Part shown: positions 42,484 through 54,278 of the stretch, piece by piece | How the letters are laid out: each line of letters starts with the position of its first letter | How positions within the stretch are numbered: position 1 is the stretch's first letter | Origin: Ramazzottius varieornatus | Taxonomy: Eukaryota; Tardigrada; Eutardigrada; Parachela; Ramazzottiidae | Direction of reading: 5' to 3' | Assembly: GCA_001949185.1 (NCBI GenBank) | Contig: BDGG01000016.1 | Span: forward strand, 310,001 to 374,000 | DNA length: 64,000 nt | Notes under the pieces: model-generated | What the model saw: only the letters and a program-made list of their open reading frames with translations | What the model was told of the DNA's origin: nothing | Databases searched by the model: none | Program-made: the position numbers and the translations under genes

Positions 42484-43578
42484 CTGATAAAGGAACCAAA
42501 GCCATTCCCTCTTAGTATTACATTCATTCCGTACCGCATCAACGAAAAAGCGCTGCGATAATCGACAGTTGTTACCGAGATATTAATTACGTATCTAGGG
42601 TTTGGTGGAGGATTGGACCGGAAATGGGAGTGTGGAGTAGCGGGAGTGCCGGTAATCCACAACATGCGGGTGTAGCATTAATGAGGGTGGAAACTCAAAG
42701 GACATGGTAATGTCCTAGACGGGTTAAGGGTCCTCATTGAATGATTAGCCAGCGCCAGATGCCAAATTAAAACTTATCGTGCGAGGGCACGATCGTCGAT
42801 CGACATCCCATTGAGAAGGCCGCTTAAAAAGTGCTCCCTAAGGAATTGAGATGGGCCTCCGTACATTAGGGGAGGATATACTTTCAACAGTATTTTAGTT
42901 TATTAGACGTCTATACTCTACTCATCAACAAAATTTCATCATGAAAACAAACCTACCGTAACGTATCTTGTTGAAGAGGACGGGGAAGGTGTAAGGTACG
43001 CAGGATTAAAATCGCGGCCACGTGCGCATCCAAAGCTGGAAGCAGAAACCGAAGAACATGAGTAATACGCATATACTGATACTAAAAGCGTCCATGTCGA
43101 GCGCGTCATTTTGGGTGATATACTTAATTTACACCATTCACAAGGAGAAATGATAAGCTTGTTCTACATAGATCAGAAATACCCGTCACCGTATGCTGCC
43201 TCGTCTTGCGGCGCAGACGTGGGAGGAACCCAAAATAGTCGGCAGGCAATGCATACTGAACGGGCGGGAGACTGCGTCATCGCTGAAACACTTCCGGCCC
43301 GTTCCCCCTAGTTGACTAGTCCTCTTTAACATGTTAGTCGCCGACTAAATCATCCAGAAAAACCCACATCCGCCCCAGTCTTAACTTGACACACGTAATA
43401 GCAAGTTCTTATCGCCACTCTTACCCGAATCAACAAAGCACTTCCGGAAACTGATAGCTTCCAAGTTCCGACTCTTCGCGCCTCTCTTCCTGATTCCTTG
43501 ACACATCCCCCCGCCTCGCCGAAGAACAGTGTTTCGAACCCATCTCACAAGCAAACTTCGAATCTCTTCTGGAAATCG

Positions 43579-43690
43579 GACGTGGGTAAATGAGATAAAC
43601 CAGATCGCTGTCAAGTAGCGCATGTTTTCATTGTTTTTGGCCGAAACTGTGCGGTACTTGGGAAAACGATCTGCCTCGAATCACTTGCTC
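43579..43690. repeat. Foldback element copy 14
   Basis: Cores CAAGTAGCGCATG and TGTGCGGTACTTG each carry changes. Outer arms ACGTGGGTAAATGAG and CACTTGCTCATGT remain inverted. Intergenic. Confidence 0.72.
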
Positions 43691-45445
43691 ATGTCTCAAA
43701 TCTTTTCGGATAGTTCAATATTCTCCAAGTTATTCGAAGAAAGTTTGCCGTGGTTAATCTTTTTCAATAAGTGAAATGGCTAACCCATCCTCTATTAAGA
43801 CTTAACCCTCGATGCACGCAAGAGATTAACCCACACCCACATTCGTATCGACGGAGACTAAACAGAAACTCGGCATACCTTTGCACCATTCGCGTGTCCT
43901 TGTCGAGCCAAAGTCTGTGGACATTCAGCATACAACATATGAATGGCGGACCTGTGGGAAAAGTCCAAAGTATTAATACAAATGAGCAAAGTATGATCAG
44001 GCGATCATTACCGCAATATGGACCATCATATCAGCGTTCTGACTAAAGTTACGTACCCGAGCTAGTTCGCTGCAATGGCGCCGTTCCGTACCCAACCCTC
44101 TTTTCGACATCTCATATCTCGGCTTCGGCGGCGTCAGTTACTGTAACGCAACAATATCAACGATTAAACAAACAACACGTTTCATGAGTGTGGGCTGTTC
44201 TTGTTTCGCATAGCGGAAAGCGTGATGATACACTATGGAATGACTTGCCTTTTCCTGTGGGCTTTGGCTGCCGGGCGCGGTCCTTCTTATCCACGTCGGA
44301 TGGCCGAAATATCAACACATGGTCATCACTGACTCGGGAGTCTATCCTCGCTTTCGGCTTGACTGGAGTAGAATATTTCTCACTGAAAAATAAACTTTAC
44401 GTAGCGATGCATCGATCGCGAGTCATCCGACTTTTCTGTAAACAGGAAATGCACACAGATGTATTCATCATGCATAAACAGGGCTTGACATCATGTTTAC
44501 TGTTGAAAGGTTTGCCTATACTCACTTTGAATCACTCGTAGTCCTTTTGTGTTGGTAGGGGAAGTAATCCTGATGTCCAACCGTTAAAGTGCGCCTTCAA
44601 CTCCGACTGAAGCCGGGACCGCAAGTGGACAGCGCCCTCTGGCGGAGACCCCACAAAACGGTACGATTATCATGGGTACAGCAGCAGATAATGCCGAGCT
44701 CCAGAGTTCCGCCGCAGTCCCGAAAGGACCGAAACACTCATCACATAAGCGTGATGTGAGAAACCGTAAAATAATCCACCAACGGAAGCTCGGCACCCAA
44801 GTTACCCCGCCAGTATTTCAAGACCCAGTATGACAAACTTGGCGTATGCTCGTATCGCTTCCTCAAAGTTTGATAAAGAGTATTATTATACACTACCCAA
44901 ACCAGAGGTAATCACGGCTCATGATTACGGTTATTTGGAGGTATGAATGATGCAGGTATGCCGTATTATGACAGGTGCTTGCCATGAGCTGACATCATGG
45001 GCATTAATTTGGGTGCGGGAGCTCTTCGCTGCAAGCAGACAAACTGCCACCGCGCCTGTGTGGGGACTATTCTTGTCTTTCACCTCCACACCACCGTCAA
45101 AACCCTACATCATGCTGAGCTTACTGACATGGATGTCAACAACAAGCAACGACCAGATGAAGGCCTGAAGCTTCATTTCAAACTTTATACAATTCGGGGA
45201 TATGATCACAGACTAACCAACAGATTCGCTGTTTCTCCAGCCCCAAAATACAAAAAATATTTTGTATCACCAGTCTACTTCGAGGTTTCGACAATCCTTC
45301 CGCAGACCAATCGCTGGGTCAATGGAACATTAATTTAGGGGCTTAGCTGTTAAACTCCGTATGTTTTTCGAGATGGTTTCCAACGACCGGCGGCCAACGC
45401 TGACCGTTGTTTTTGGCTTCTTTTCAGGCATAATCTACAAGAAAG

Positions 45446-48400
45446 TCATGCTTTGATACACCGTCCATTAGAAAACAAATCAAAAATGTCCTCATGGACG
45501 ATGTTGTGTACCGGTTGGTCTTCATCTATGCAGCTGACTTCCGTCAGTTTGACATGGACCAAGTCAGGCTGCGTTCCTGCCAGGCCTTGAAAGAAAGCCA
45601 ATGCGGCTTCTTGCAAGAACTTAGGCTGTTCCGCATCGAGGAAGGGGAGTACTGCAGTCGCGCAGATTTCCCAAGCAGAGTCCTCTGCTTCAATGTTCTT
45701 TAAGAGCTGTGGCAGCAGGGAAATGAAGGAAATGGTCAAACGCGTTCCGGGATCCCATTCATCACTATACCTGGACCTGAAGTAACACCACATACATCTG
45801 ATTTGACCCTTTCCACTTCTGGACCCGTTTGAATTACGTACTGTAAATATTCGCTGCGTCCGCGCACTACGTCATCGTACAAGTGAAGTACAGCCCCGGT
45901 CCAGTTTCACGGATTGCGAATGCCCCTACGGGGGTGCATCGTCACGTACGTGTACGTACTGAGCGGACGCAGAGAATATTTACAGCACTGTATCTGTAAG
46001 ATTTTCGGGCTGACAGAGAAAGTTCTTACCGGTTAAGGCTTCTGGTACCGACGAACTTGGCGACGAGAGGAATTGCTTCATTGACCACCCGATACCTAAG
46101 GAAGCCACCGGCAACTGATGTCAGCCCGACCAAGCACTCAAAAGCCTAGAGGCAAAAACACCCATCGAAACCCCATGGAATATTACCTGTCTCAAAAAGA
46201 AAAGCACTAACCTTCCTCATGATGATGAAGTCCGAACCCCGATGAAACGTGATAAGGGACTGCCATATCTTGTGCGCGAGAGGAAGCAGCTGTTCTTGCC
46301 TTGACTGAATCACCTCGCAGCCTTCGCGTATGACATCCAGTAGGAGCGAACGAAGATGTCGGTCTTCAGTAAGAAGCAGGTAGGCACTTCGCCGTACGAT
46401 CTGTAAAGCAGCCAAGTGAATTTTACTCAGACCGTATTTCAAATTTCAAGTTTAAGCTGAGACATCAGCAACATGACAGATCGTGATCGGTACGTCAGGT
46501 GGCGCATTTTTTCCCCGTAGCTGCCTGATAATGCGCTCCACTTCGGAAAACGTTCAGGTTCAGATCATTTGTTGACGTCCCATTTGTTTACCTCGACGGT
46601 TAATTTTACGTGCTGAGGAACTTCTTCCTTCTTTTCTTCAGTTTCGATCGTCCCTTCTTCTTCTACTTCCTCTTCGTCCGCTACAGTTCCATTCATTTCG
46701 TTTCCTTCATTCGGAGTCTGACCGCTTGTTTGGTCGCGGTAGCCAGTGCGTAGGTACCTGATGACTCCATATACCTTGCTGTCCTGTCTCACAGCTGGAA
46801 CTTTCTTCGAAGCCGGAAACCACCGCTTCATCTTGACAACGACAGTCAAAAGTACCGCAGCGAAAGGACCCGGCGCGGCGTGGTGGAACTCGTCCAGCTT
46901 GTCCAAAACGACCTCGACGATATGCGCGACTTCAGGGAGGGCGTTTTTGTCCGTATAACTCAGCACGGCCTTCAATCATGGTACAACAATACGTTAAAAT
47001 CATTTTGCGAGAAGATATACTGGCATAGAGAATTCGTGCTCAGAAATGCACATACGAGTACCTTCAATACAAAGATGGTTTTGGGATGGCGGTGAAGTTG
47101 TCGAACGCGAAGAACGATGTCATTGATGAGGTACTCCATGTTGTCACAAACCAGGTCGGCTATAGAAGCGTACTGGCAAGCTTCGGCGACCTGTGAAAGA
47201 CAGTGAAGCGCCGTACTCTGGATCGGAGGAATCTCTGATTCTGTTTTCTCCAGTATCATGTAGAGAGCGACGTGCAGGTGCTGACGAAATGCCGTTCCCA
47301 TAACCTAAAAAACGAAGCGTACTCATTAGCAGATTCTCAAACTTTTTTTGTCTAAAAGTAATTGAAGAAAACTGCAGAGTTATTCCCGAAGTATTTATAT
47401 GTGATCGACTTCATTGAAAAATTCTTTAATTTTGGAAAATGACGGTGGTACTAACTTTAGCGATGGCAGCTATATTCTGCAGCAAGAGCTGCAAGCAGAC
47501 AACGTCCTTTTTCAGTTGAAGTAATGTCTTCTCGTCGGCCTGAGACCATCCTTCGGTGATGCAGCGGCGAGAAAGGACTGCTGCTTGGGCTGACGTTGAC
47601 AAGGTCCAGCCGTCAGACTGCAGCAAAACTTCGAGGACCATACTCAGCTGGTCCAAAACGGGACCGTCGGATTTTTCCACACCGTCAAGGAGACAACGCA
47701 GAACCAGCAATGTTTCACAGCGGGTCAGGCTATTCCTCAGAAACTCTTCGGTAAGGCGACTCAACATGCCAGGCTGGACACCGACTGTACCCAGGCGAGA
47801 AGTGAAGCGGAAGAACAGGGTGGCTATGGACGACTTTGTGAGTTTCAACAAAGAACAGGGAAGTATCGAGGGTTCGTTCGTATCTATCGACAACGAAGAA
47901 GAAAAGCTGTTACAGAATTCAAAGGAAAACATTGATAAGTTTTGAAAGCAAATTTTAAAAGTCGGATTTTTCGTACCGAATTCTCGGTAAGCCATGAGGT
48001 CGGTCGTGGTGTAGTCCAGTTCTGCAATTGAGAGTAACAGGAAAATGACGCGGTCCAGCACATTCCCCGCCCCTAGAATCCAAGACAGACGTGAGCCTGA
48101 AAATAACAGAATTGTCGGATAGTAAATCACCGAAACACCTATGTACTATTTTGGAGAGTTATACATCGCCTACCGAATAGCTTCACGTATCCGCAACAAA
48201 GCTTGAAGGAAGCGACGATGGAACTTTCCAAGCCGCTCTCTACAGTTGACGTCAAAGCTTCGAACGAGCTGATGAGATCGTCCTGTAAGTCAATCCATAC
48301 TAAGCTGGTTTGGTCAGGCAGGGAAGCCTCTTTTAGGTTCTCCACACAACGAGTAGCTGCATCGCTGATTTCGGGAGTTTGGTGTTCAGAAAAGATGATG

Positions 48401-49880
48401 ACGGTTCGAACTAGGTGAACCAGGCACGGACGAAGAGTTCTGTAAAAGGCAACTCCACCACCGTCTAATAATTTTAATCTCTTCAAAAATTAAATGGTGA
48501 AATTCTTTTTACAAAGTTGATCTGTCGTTTTTAATTACTTGAGATTTATGCTTGAATCTTTCTAGAGTCCCTTTTTCGAAAGATCCACAATACCCACCTG
48601 TCGCATTTAGTGATGACCAGCTCAGCAAAGCAAATGAACGTTGAGGCGACTTCAGGGGAAATGTCTGCAGAGATGACCACGGAGTCGACACTTCGGACAG
48701 CGATGGCTATTTTCGGTACTGTCTCTTCGAGCCATGCAGAGGAAGCCCGTACAGTCGTGCTCGTCTCAGCAGTTCTCGTCCCGGAAGACTCTGGGCTTGC
48801 TGGACCATGTACTCTCAGAGAGTTGTCAAACACCGTACAAAGTACCGAGCTGAATGTATTCAGAGCCTGAACCATCAACTGAGTTCCGACGAAAGGTGAT
48901 CCAGCGGGTTTCGCCAGAACGGATGAGCAAGTCGCGGTAATGCCCGGTAAGAACGAAGCAAAAAGACCGGCCAAGAAGGCTTTAGACTCATCCGTTCCTG
49001 CAAAGACAAAAAATGTGGTTAAGATATGTGATGGGAAAAAGCTGAATGGCGAACGGCAAGGCATACATCTTAATAAGTAACACACGTTAACTTCACGGGG
49101 AGAACTTTTTGCTTACGGAGTTCAGGTACAAGAGTCTGTTGGATGAGACCAAGGGCGGAAGCCCTGACGTTCCGGGCGGAACTTTTGTTGATCAGGTCAA
49201 CACAAAGAAAGACAATGTTGCTCCATAATACTGAAACCACATCTCGGGAAGTTCCGAAAGCTTCGGCCCATCTGAAAAAGTAACATGTTAATACCAATTA
49301 CGGTAAAAACCAATGCGCGCAACGATCGATCATGACGTCAGCGTAGCCAACGACCGATAAGGGTAATAACAATTTGTCATGCGCAAGTTTAATTCGATAC
49401 TGGTAAAATTACGCATTTCTCACACCGTGCTGCTGCAGGCTCGGAAAGCGATGCTCATAGTCTCCAGCAGCGTTTCGTAGAAGACCTCATCCAGCGTAAC
49501 ATCTTTCTCCTTCTTTAGAGTGTCCTGGAGCATGACACAAGTAGATCCCGCGATGTCTTTGAAGGCACTCCAGCTGACGAGCCGTGATCTGCAGAGGATG
49601 TCCTGTAGCGTGGTGAGGCTGACTTCCTGTAAACGGCGCAACCTACGACCAAGCAAAATTGTGGCTAATTGATGTATTATAAGAACATGCAGGCAGCTCA
49701 CTTCGAGTCTCGTTTGCGTAATATCCGGAGTAAAGGGAAGATGAGACATGGCTGGAGATCTGCTACGGCGGTCTTGTCCAGCGCCTTGATCAGATGTGCA
49801 TACTGCTGGGCTTGCTCGGTGTTCGGTTCCTTCAGCATCTGCAGAGACAAGCCCTGTATTGCGAAGAGGTGCTCTCCCAT
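45446..49880 (-). CDS. TTI1: TELO2-interacting protein 1 (TTI1), 11 exons
   Basis: TTI1 is a HEAT-repeat scaffold that, with TELO2 and TTI2, stabilises newly made PI3K-like kinases such as mTOR, ATM and ATR. Exons 49880-49702, 49642-49424, 49271-49117, 48997-48598, 48478-48174, 48096-47456, 47304-47062, 46969-46592, 46400-46212, 46145-46030 and 45776-45446 join in frame to give 1051 residues (human about 1089). Resemblance is spread over the whole length: DLQPCLIFPLLRIL near the N-terminus, LFASFLPGI, CGYVKLFG, LRQLHRHPKTIFVL-like repeats, the conserved VIQSRQEQLLPLAHKIWQSL, GGFLRYRVVNEAIPLVAKF and QPKFLQEAALAFFQGL. An acidic Glu-rich loop lies before the last third. The acceptor of the fifth exon (48478) is a choice between neighbouring AGs. 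Introns contain foldback copy 15 and a different inverted-repeat element. Confidence 0.93.
45838..45989. mobile_element. MITE-like inverted-repeat element in a TTI1 intron
   Basis: Terminal arms CTGTAAATATTCGCTGCGTC on the left and GACGCAGAGAATATTTACAG on the right are inverted with few mismatches. Inner GTAC-rich arms continue the pairing towards a central CCCCTACGGGGG hairpin. Total length is about 150 bases, with no coding capacity. It lies in the TTI1 intron 45777-46029. The sequence is unrelated to the AAGTGGCGCACG family. No clear target-site duplication was found. Confidence 0.75.
46470..46583. repeat. Foldback element copy 15
   Basis: Cores CAGGTGGCGCATT and AATGCGCTCCACTT, with outer arms GATCGGTACGTCAGG and weak right-hand pairing. 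It lies in the TTI1 intron 46401-46591 and ends about 9 bases from the exon boundary. Confidence 0.72.
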
Positions 49881-50283
49881 CGAGGTGGCCGTCCTTTAAC
49901 CTACCTATGATGAAACCAACCAGACGCGTGTGATAGCGAGACGAGATGTTAGGAAAGCAACAGGACAAAGAGGGATTAATATGGGAAATTCGAGTTTAAT
50001 CACTAAAGGTCACAAAACCAAGGTCGACTCTTCAGTAGGCCGGGAATACTCATGAGGTCAGGGGCAGCGAGCACTACCTCGGCTGCCGCCCCGCACTGCC
50101 CTCTTCTCGTGACTGTGCTGCCCTGTGCCGCCGAAACGCGCATAATCATTGTTGCTTTTGAGAAATTCTTTTGTGTTCACTGGTTCCTCGTGGTTTTAAT
50201 CGGGAATTGCACAGAAACGTGCAAGACTCTTTCTGGCACAAATGTCGTGGAACTCGAGCATATGCTGTTTTCCAGGTTCTAAG
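49881..50283. other. TTI1 upstream flank
   Basis: This is presumably promoter and 5' untranslated sequence of TTI1. No gene or repeat is recognised. Confidence 0.4.
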
Positions 50284-51600
50284 ATGGATCCGAAGTTTGA
50301 AGAGGCTTTCGAGGAGGATATAATTGGTGATAATGGTGATGGTGGTGATGGTGGTGATGGTGGTGATGGTGGTGATGGTGGTGATGGCGGTGATGGGGAC
50401 CAGTTCATCAAGCGTGGCGGATGTGTGGCACCGACTTCCCTCGCCTATATCCAGAACGTCAACTGATTACGCAGGTGATCTACGTGAGTACAATGATACT
50501 ACAACTTATTTGCTTTATTTGCTACCTGTAATTCCAGGTTATACTTTCGCGCTTTGGCGGGGTCCCAGCCCATATTAATGGGGAATTTCGCTTGTTACGT
50601 CTGGCTTCCTTCAACAAGGTCGTCCTCTTTCACCACTATGGCACTAGCCACAGATTAACACCAAAAAGTATCGTGTATATCAGCAGCGAGATGCTTCCCA
50701 CTGGAAGGAGCTCTTCTTACTGAAGAAGGGATCCCTCAAGCATGTGGTGGATGAAAGCACATCTTCCTTGGATTTATTTGGAAGGACCCCATTACCGTCC
50801 GTTACTGGTTCGCATTTGTCACAAGATGTTGTGGCTGGAGCATCCTGTGTCCAAGTTGACTTTCTACAATCTGGAATCTGGGATATCCAGGACGGCAAGA
50901 ACTTTGGTATCGACATTCTGTTTGCTGTCGACAATATTGGTCAGCTTCCGACACCGGCGAAGGCAAACGCTGCGCCCCGTTCAGTCCCTCAGTTGCACTT
51001 TCAAGAGGCCCAGGAAGTTGAACGGGGTTTACTGGATACAACGACCTCGCGAAGTAACCACCAAGGAAGGCATGGAGGGGCTCAAAGTCGAGCTGAAACT
51101 ACGGACGAAGCACGAGCGTGCGGTTACCGCGTACACAATAGGTCAAGGAAACCACCAGTTCTATAACGCTTGCGACTACATCAAGAATGCGTTATGCCGT
51201 CAGTGGTTCGTCGAGTGGATTCCCGGCTCTTCGCCGTTCTGAGACCCGACGTTACTTTGGCCGCATCTGGAGGAACAACTTCAGTAGCTGAAGTCCTCAC
51301 TGCAAACGATGATCGAATTGTCTTGTGTACACGTACCATAGATCCGTCAGAGTGGGACCGACTTCTTCGTGTTTTCGGAACAGCATTCGAGGAGTATCAG
51401 CAGTGGCATGATAAGGACGGGTACGGGCAGCCCAGTCAAAAGATATCCATGCGGAAATTTGGTTTGAAGGCTCGAAACACGTTCTCGGAGCAGTATCCTA
51501 TATATCCTGATTGATGCGTACTGGGACGGCCGGAAGCTGGACTTGATCGAATGTGCTTTCTAGGCCCAGCTGCTGACGATGACGCCCAGAATTCCTCTAG
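50284..51600 (+). pseudogene. Frameshifted gene of unknown family (copy B)
   Basis: Coding-like stretches follow one another on the plus strand in different frames: MDPKFEEAFEED plus a Gly-Asp repeat, SSSSVADVWH at about 50402-50431, KYRVYQQRDASHWKELFLLK to GIDILFAVDNIG (about 50665-50940), GVYWIQRPREVTTKEGMEGLKVELKL (about 51026-51100), RQWFVEWIPG, then RPDVTLAASGGTTSVAEVL (51240-51300) and LIDAYWDGRKLDLIECAF ending in a stop near 51562. Frame changes and the internal stop suggest decay, though unrecognised introns could explain some. Three parts match copy A at 24.7-25.1 kb. I do not recognise the family. Confidence 0.45.
50324..50397 (+). repeat. GGTGATGGT minisatellite
   Basis: About eight tandem 9-base units GGTGATGGT with little variation. 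Read in the frame from the ATG at 50284 it encodes a Gly-Asp-Gly repeat. This frame is not the one supported by comparison with copy A just downstream. Confidence 0.9.
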
Positions 51601-52100
51601 TTCCTCACTTGGTTCCTACCGATTTCAAAATGGACCTTCATCTGACTCACTATCCGAATGAGACGGTTAGGGCGTGGTACAAGGAGAAAATTGCCAGGGA
51701 CTCCATAGGTTCACTTTCTGATTTCGCAGATCACAGCGTAGTGACGCCTGTACATTGTATAAGCACTAGGTTTTCAAGAGTTCAGATTTCCGGAGCCTGT
51801 GGTTTTAGTTCTGACGACTGATTAACAAAGAACGTTTGCGACGAATCTTGACTAAAACTTTTACAGGTACTGTCTTATAAAGTTCGCCTGTCCCTTTTCT
51901 TCCGGGCGCTGTTTGAGGTTCGAGATTTTCCCCGCGAACGAACCGCTACGAACGAACGGACAAAAACAGAAGCACGCAGGCGGCGTAGCGATAGGTTACT
52001 AAAACTGTTACAATTTAATATCACAACACCGGTTCATAAATACAATATAAAAGAATTTCTTTCATGCCTAGTTCCGTTTCCGACGAAGCCTCCCCGAAGT
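51601..52100. other. Intergenic region next to TOLLIP 3' end
   Basis: A short plus-strand frame (51579-51821) continues beyond copy B but has no recognised domain. The part next to 52101 should be the TOLLIP 3' untranslated region. Confidence 0.4.
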
Positions 52101-53661
52101 TCAAGTCGCATCAGCCATGGCCAACAATGAGTTGATAGCTGCGCTCTTGTTGTTATGCTTCTCTTCCAGCACCGACTTAATAATATCATCTTCGATACTG
52201 GGAAACATTTCCTTGACTTGCTTGATGTCCTCTTCGGTAACTGTCACCGTAGGCATGGCCGGAAGTGCCACTGTGGGCTCTACACCTGCACAACAAGCAG
52301 CCGCGGCTTCGAGAAAAGTAACGTGAGAGACGGAAAAAACTGTTTACCTGTGGCAGGGATACGTGGGTAATGTCCCACAGGCATTCCGGGCATGACCGAG
52401 TAAGCAGAGTTCGACAACAATGGCAGACTGCTGGGAAGTACGTATGGAACTACTTGTACCATCTGGTAAGAAAACACCATCTCAATCATTCCCTCCCTGC
52501 AAAACGCAAGCAAAAGCCCTGTTAAGCTCCAGCGCGGTTTGAACGCGCTCGAAGGTGTACTACAAATAATCCGCTTCGTTTTGATAATGTCAAAGAACGA
52601 AAAGGAAACATGTGATGCATGAGTTTACTTTTGGTCGCCCTGCTTTCCACTGAGCTGCCACCAATCATCCAGCGCGTCGCCTTCGAAAACTCGCGGAGGA
52701 ATGGTGAAGTGTCCCCATGCGATGCGCTCGTCCGTCGAGAAGGTACGCTGAAGAGAAACGATCGAAGTTTAGTTCGGAGTAGATAAGTAAACCTTCTTCT
52801 TCTTCTTCCGATGTTTGTCGAATGACAAATGTCATACCTCATCGAATATTTCCACGTAGACAGAGTTGATGCCAGGTGGAAGGTAACTGCAGCGAACATT
52901 TCACCGTTAAAAGACCTTTCCCATTCGCGAGTCGTAGGGCAGAAGATGGACGCTTACCATGTGAAGGTCTTGTCCCACCGCGGACTGGAAAACAGAGAAA
53001 AGAATGGAGATAAGACAAACTGGCGTGAAATAAATGTTTCGCGTCAGATTCCCAGAATCTAACTTTCCGTCCCTGGCGGTGGGAACTGGTCATACAGCTT
53101 ACTTCGTAGCTCCATTTGGATCGGTCTCCGACTCGAAAACGTAATGTCCAATCCGTATTCTGACGTAAGGATCCTATTTCAAGGCAAGAGCAAGACAGTG
53201 AAAGAGTGGGGAAGTGATTCGTTAATAATGGCAAAGGCATTTCCGTTCTGTACTTTCAGCGGAGCTGCTTCTGTGGAAATTACCTACCATTCTGGTTAGT
53301 CCGTAGTTCTTTCCGAGCTTGGCTTGAGCGACGGTCACACTGAGCCTTCCCTGAAGAGCAGGTTGGGCCCTGAGTTCCGCATAGCCACGCGGACTGTGTT
53401 GCTGGCCTACAGAGTGACCAGCTGCCAGCTGTGCCGCTAACTCGTGGTCTTGCTGGACAAGTCGCTGGTCATGTGTAGTCGGGATTCGCAGAAAGTCTTC
53501 GGGAACATCCAGTACAGCCTAGAAGAGGTACATACATGTGATAAGTCGAGCGGAAGAAGCGATCGATAAAGCAGTTATTTGTCACTTAACCCATTTCATT
53601 CAAGATGCCCTACCATCTGTCGAAAGTTCCTTCGTCTGGATCCTTCTCTTTCATTATCCAT
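52101..53661 (-). CDS. TOLLIP: Toll-interacting protein (Tollip), 8 exons
   Basis: Tollip is an endosomal adaptor that binds Tom1, phosphoinositides and ubiquitin. Exons 53661-53614, 53518-53288, 53173-53103, 52984-52958, 52886-52838, 52747-52629, 52496-52348 and 52285-52101 join in frame to give 292 residues (human 274). The Tom1-binding segment (VPEDFLRIPTT) is followed by a C2 domain with GRLSVTVAQAKLGKNYGLTRM, DPYVRIRIGHYVFES, NPRWDKTFT and LPPGINSVYVEIFDE, and DERIAWGHFTIP. A Pro/Met-rich linker leads to a C-terminal CUE domain with the MFPSIEDD and INSLLAMAD ubiquitin-binding motifs. One exon is only 27 bases. The start MDNEREGSRRRNFRQM sits directly before the conserved region, as in relatives. 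Confidence 0.95.
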
Positions 53662-54278
53662 GGTGTGTAAGGCAATTTCACTGCTGTACGAATGGCGAAG
53701 GTATTTCCCGCAAGCTGTGATTCCGATTTCCAAAAAACAGAAATGAAGTGAAAACGAAAACAACGAAAACTTTCGATAATTGAAACGGTGCACGGCTGCA
53801 TGTGCATGGTGCAAACGGATCAAATACGAACAACTGTCGCTTGATTTATCGATTAAGAAGTTGTCAAATGTTCTAACACGCCTCCTTTGGGGTTATTCCT
53901 TGCCATTCGCAAACTCCCGAACTACATCATCAGCTGCCTCATGGAAAATTCGTTTCCGAAAAGTTTTACTGCGGAAGAATCTCGCTCTCTCCGAACTTTA
54001 GTCCTCATAGCTATCTGGACAACACTTGGCGGATACTTGTCACGTTTCATTTTGAACAGTTGATATACTGTAAGTTGGGACGGTTTCTTTGCAGGAAATG
54101 TCAGCTAAGTGCACGTTCGAAGCCTCTTACTGATCCAGTGTACCTGAACTCGTTGAACGGTTCCACGTACAGTCATTTGGATCTCGGATCGAGCGACTGG
54201 GAAGAGCGTCCGCGAAAGACCGTACCAGAGTGACGGTCCCAGCGGATTTTCGTTTGATCAGCGTGCCTTCGTCAAACA
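53662..54278. other. Divergent intergenic region between TOLLIP and M6PR
   Basis: TOLLIP and M6PR are transcribed away from each other over about 600 bases, so promoter elements of both could lie here. No gene is supported and no core promoter motif was identified with confidence. Confidence 0.4.

Larger units (their letters stand above)
29733..45445. other. 15.7-kb gene desert rich in foldback elements
   Basis: No open frame here shows a recognisable domain or a chain of splice-compatible exons. Frames of 100-140 codons (for example 31370-31789 minus, 37287-37685 plus, 40140-40475 plus) look accidental, and several run through foldback copies. The region contains eight foldback copies and an 85-base tandem duplication at 34507-34676. 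Confidence 0.5.

Noticed and set aside
47940-48010. A 70-base intron in the large TTI1 exon
   Set aside because: Donor GTACGA and acceptor AACAG are present, but removing 70 bases shifts the frame and meets a stop, while the unspliced frame is open throughout.
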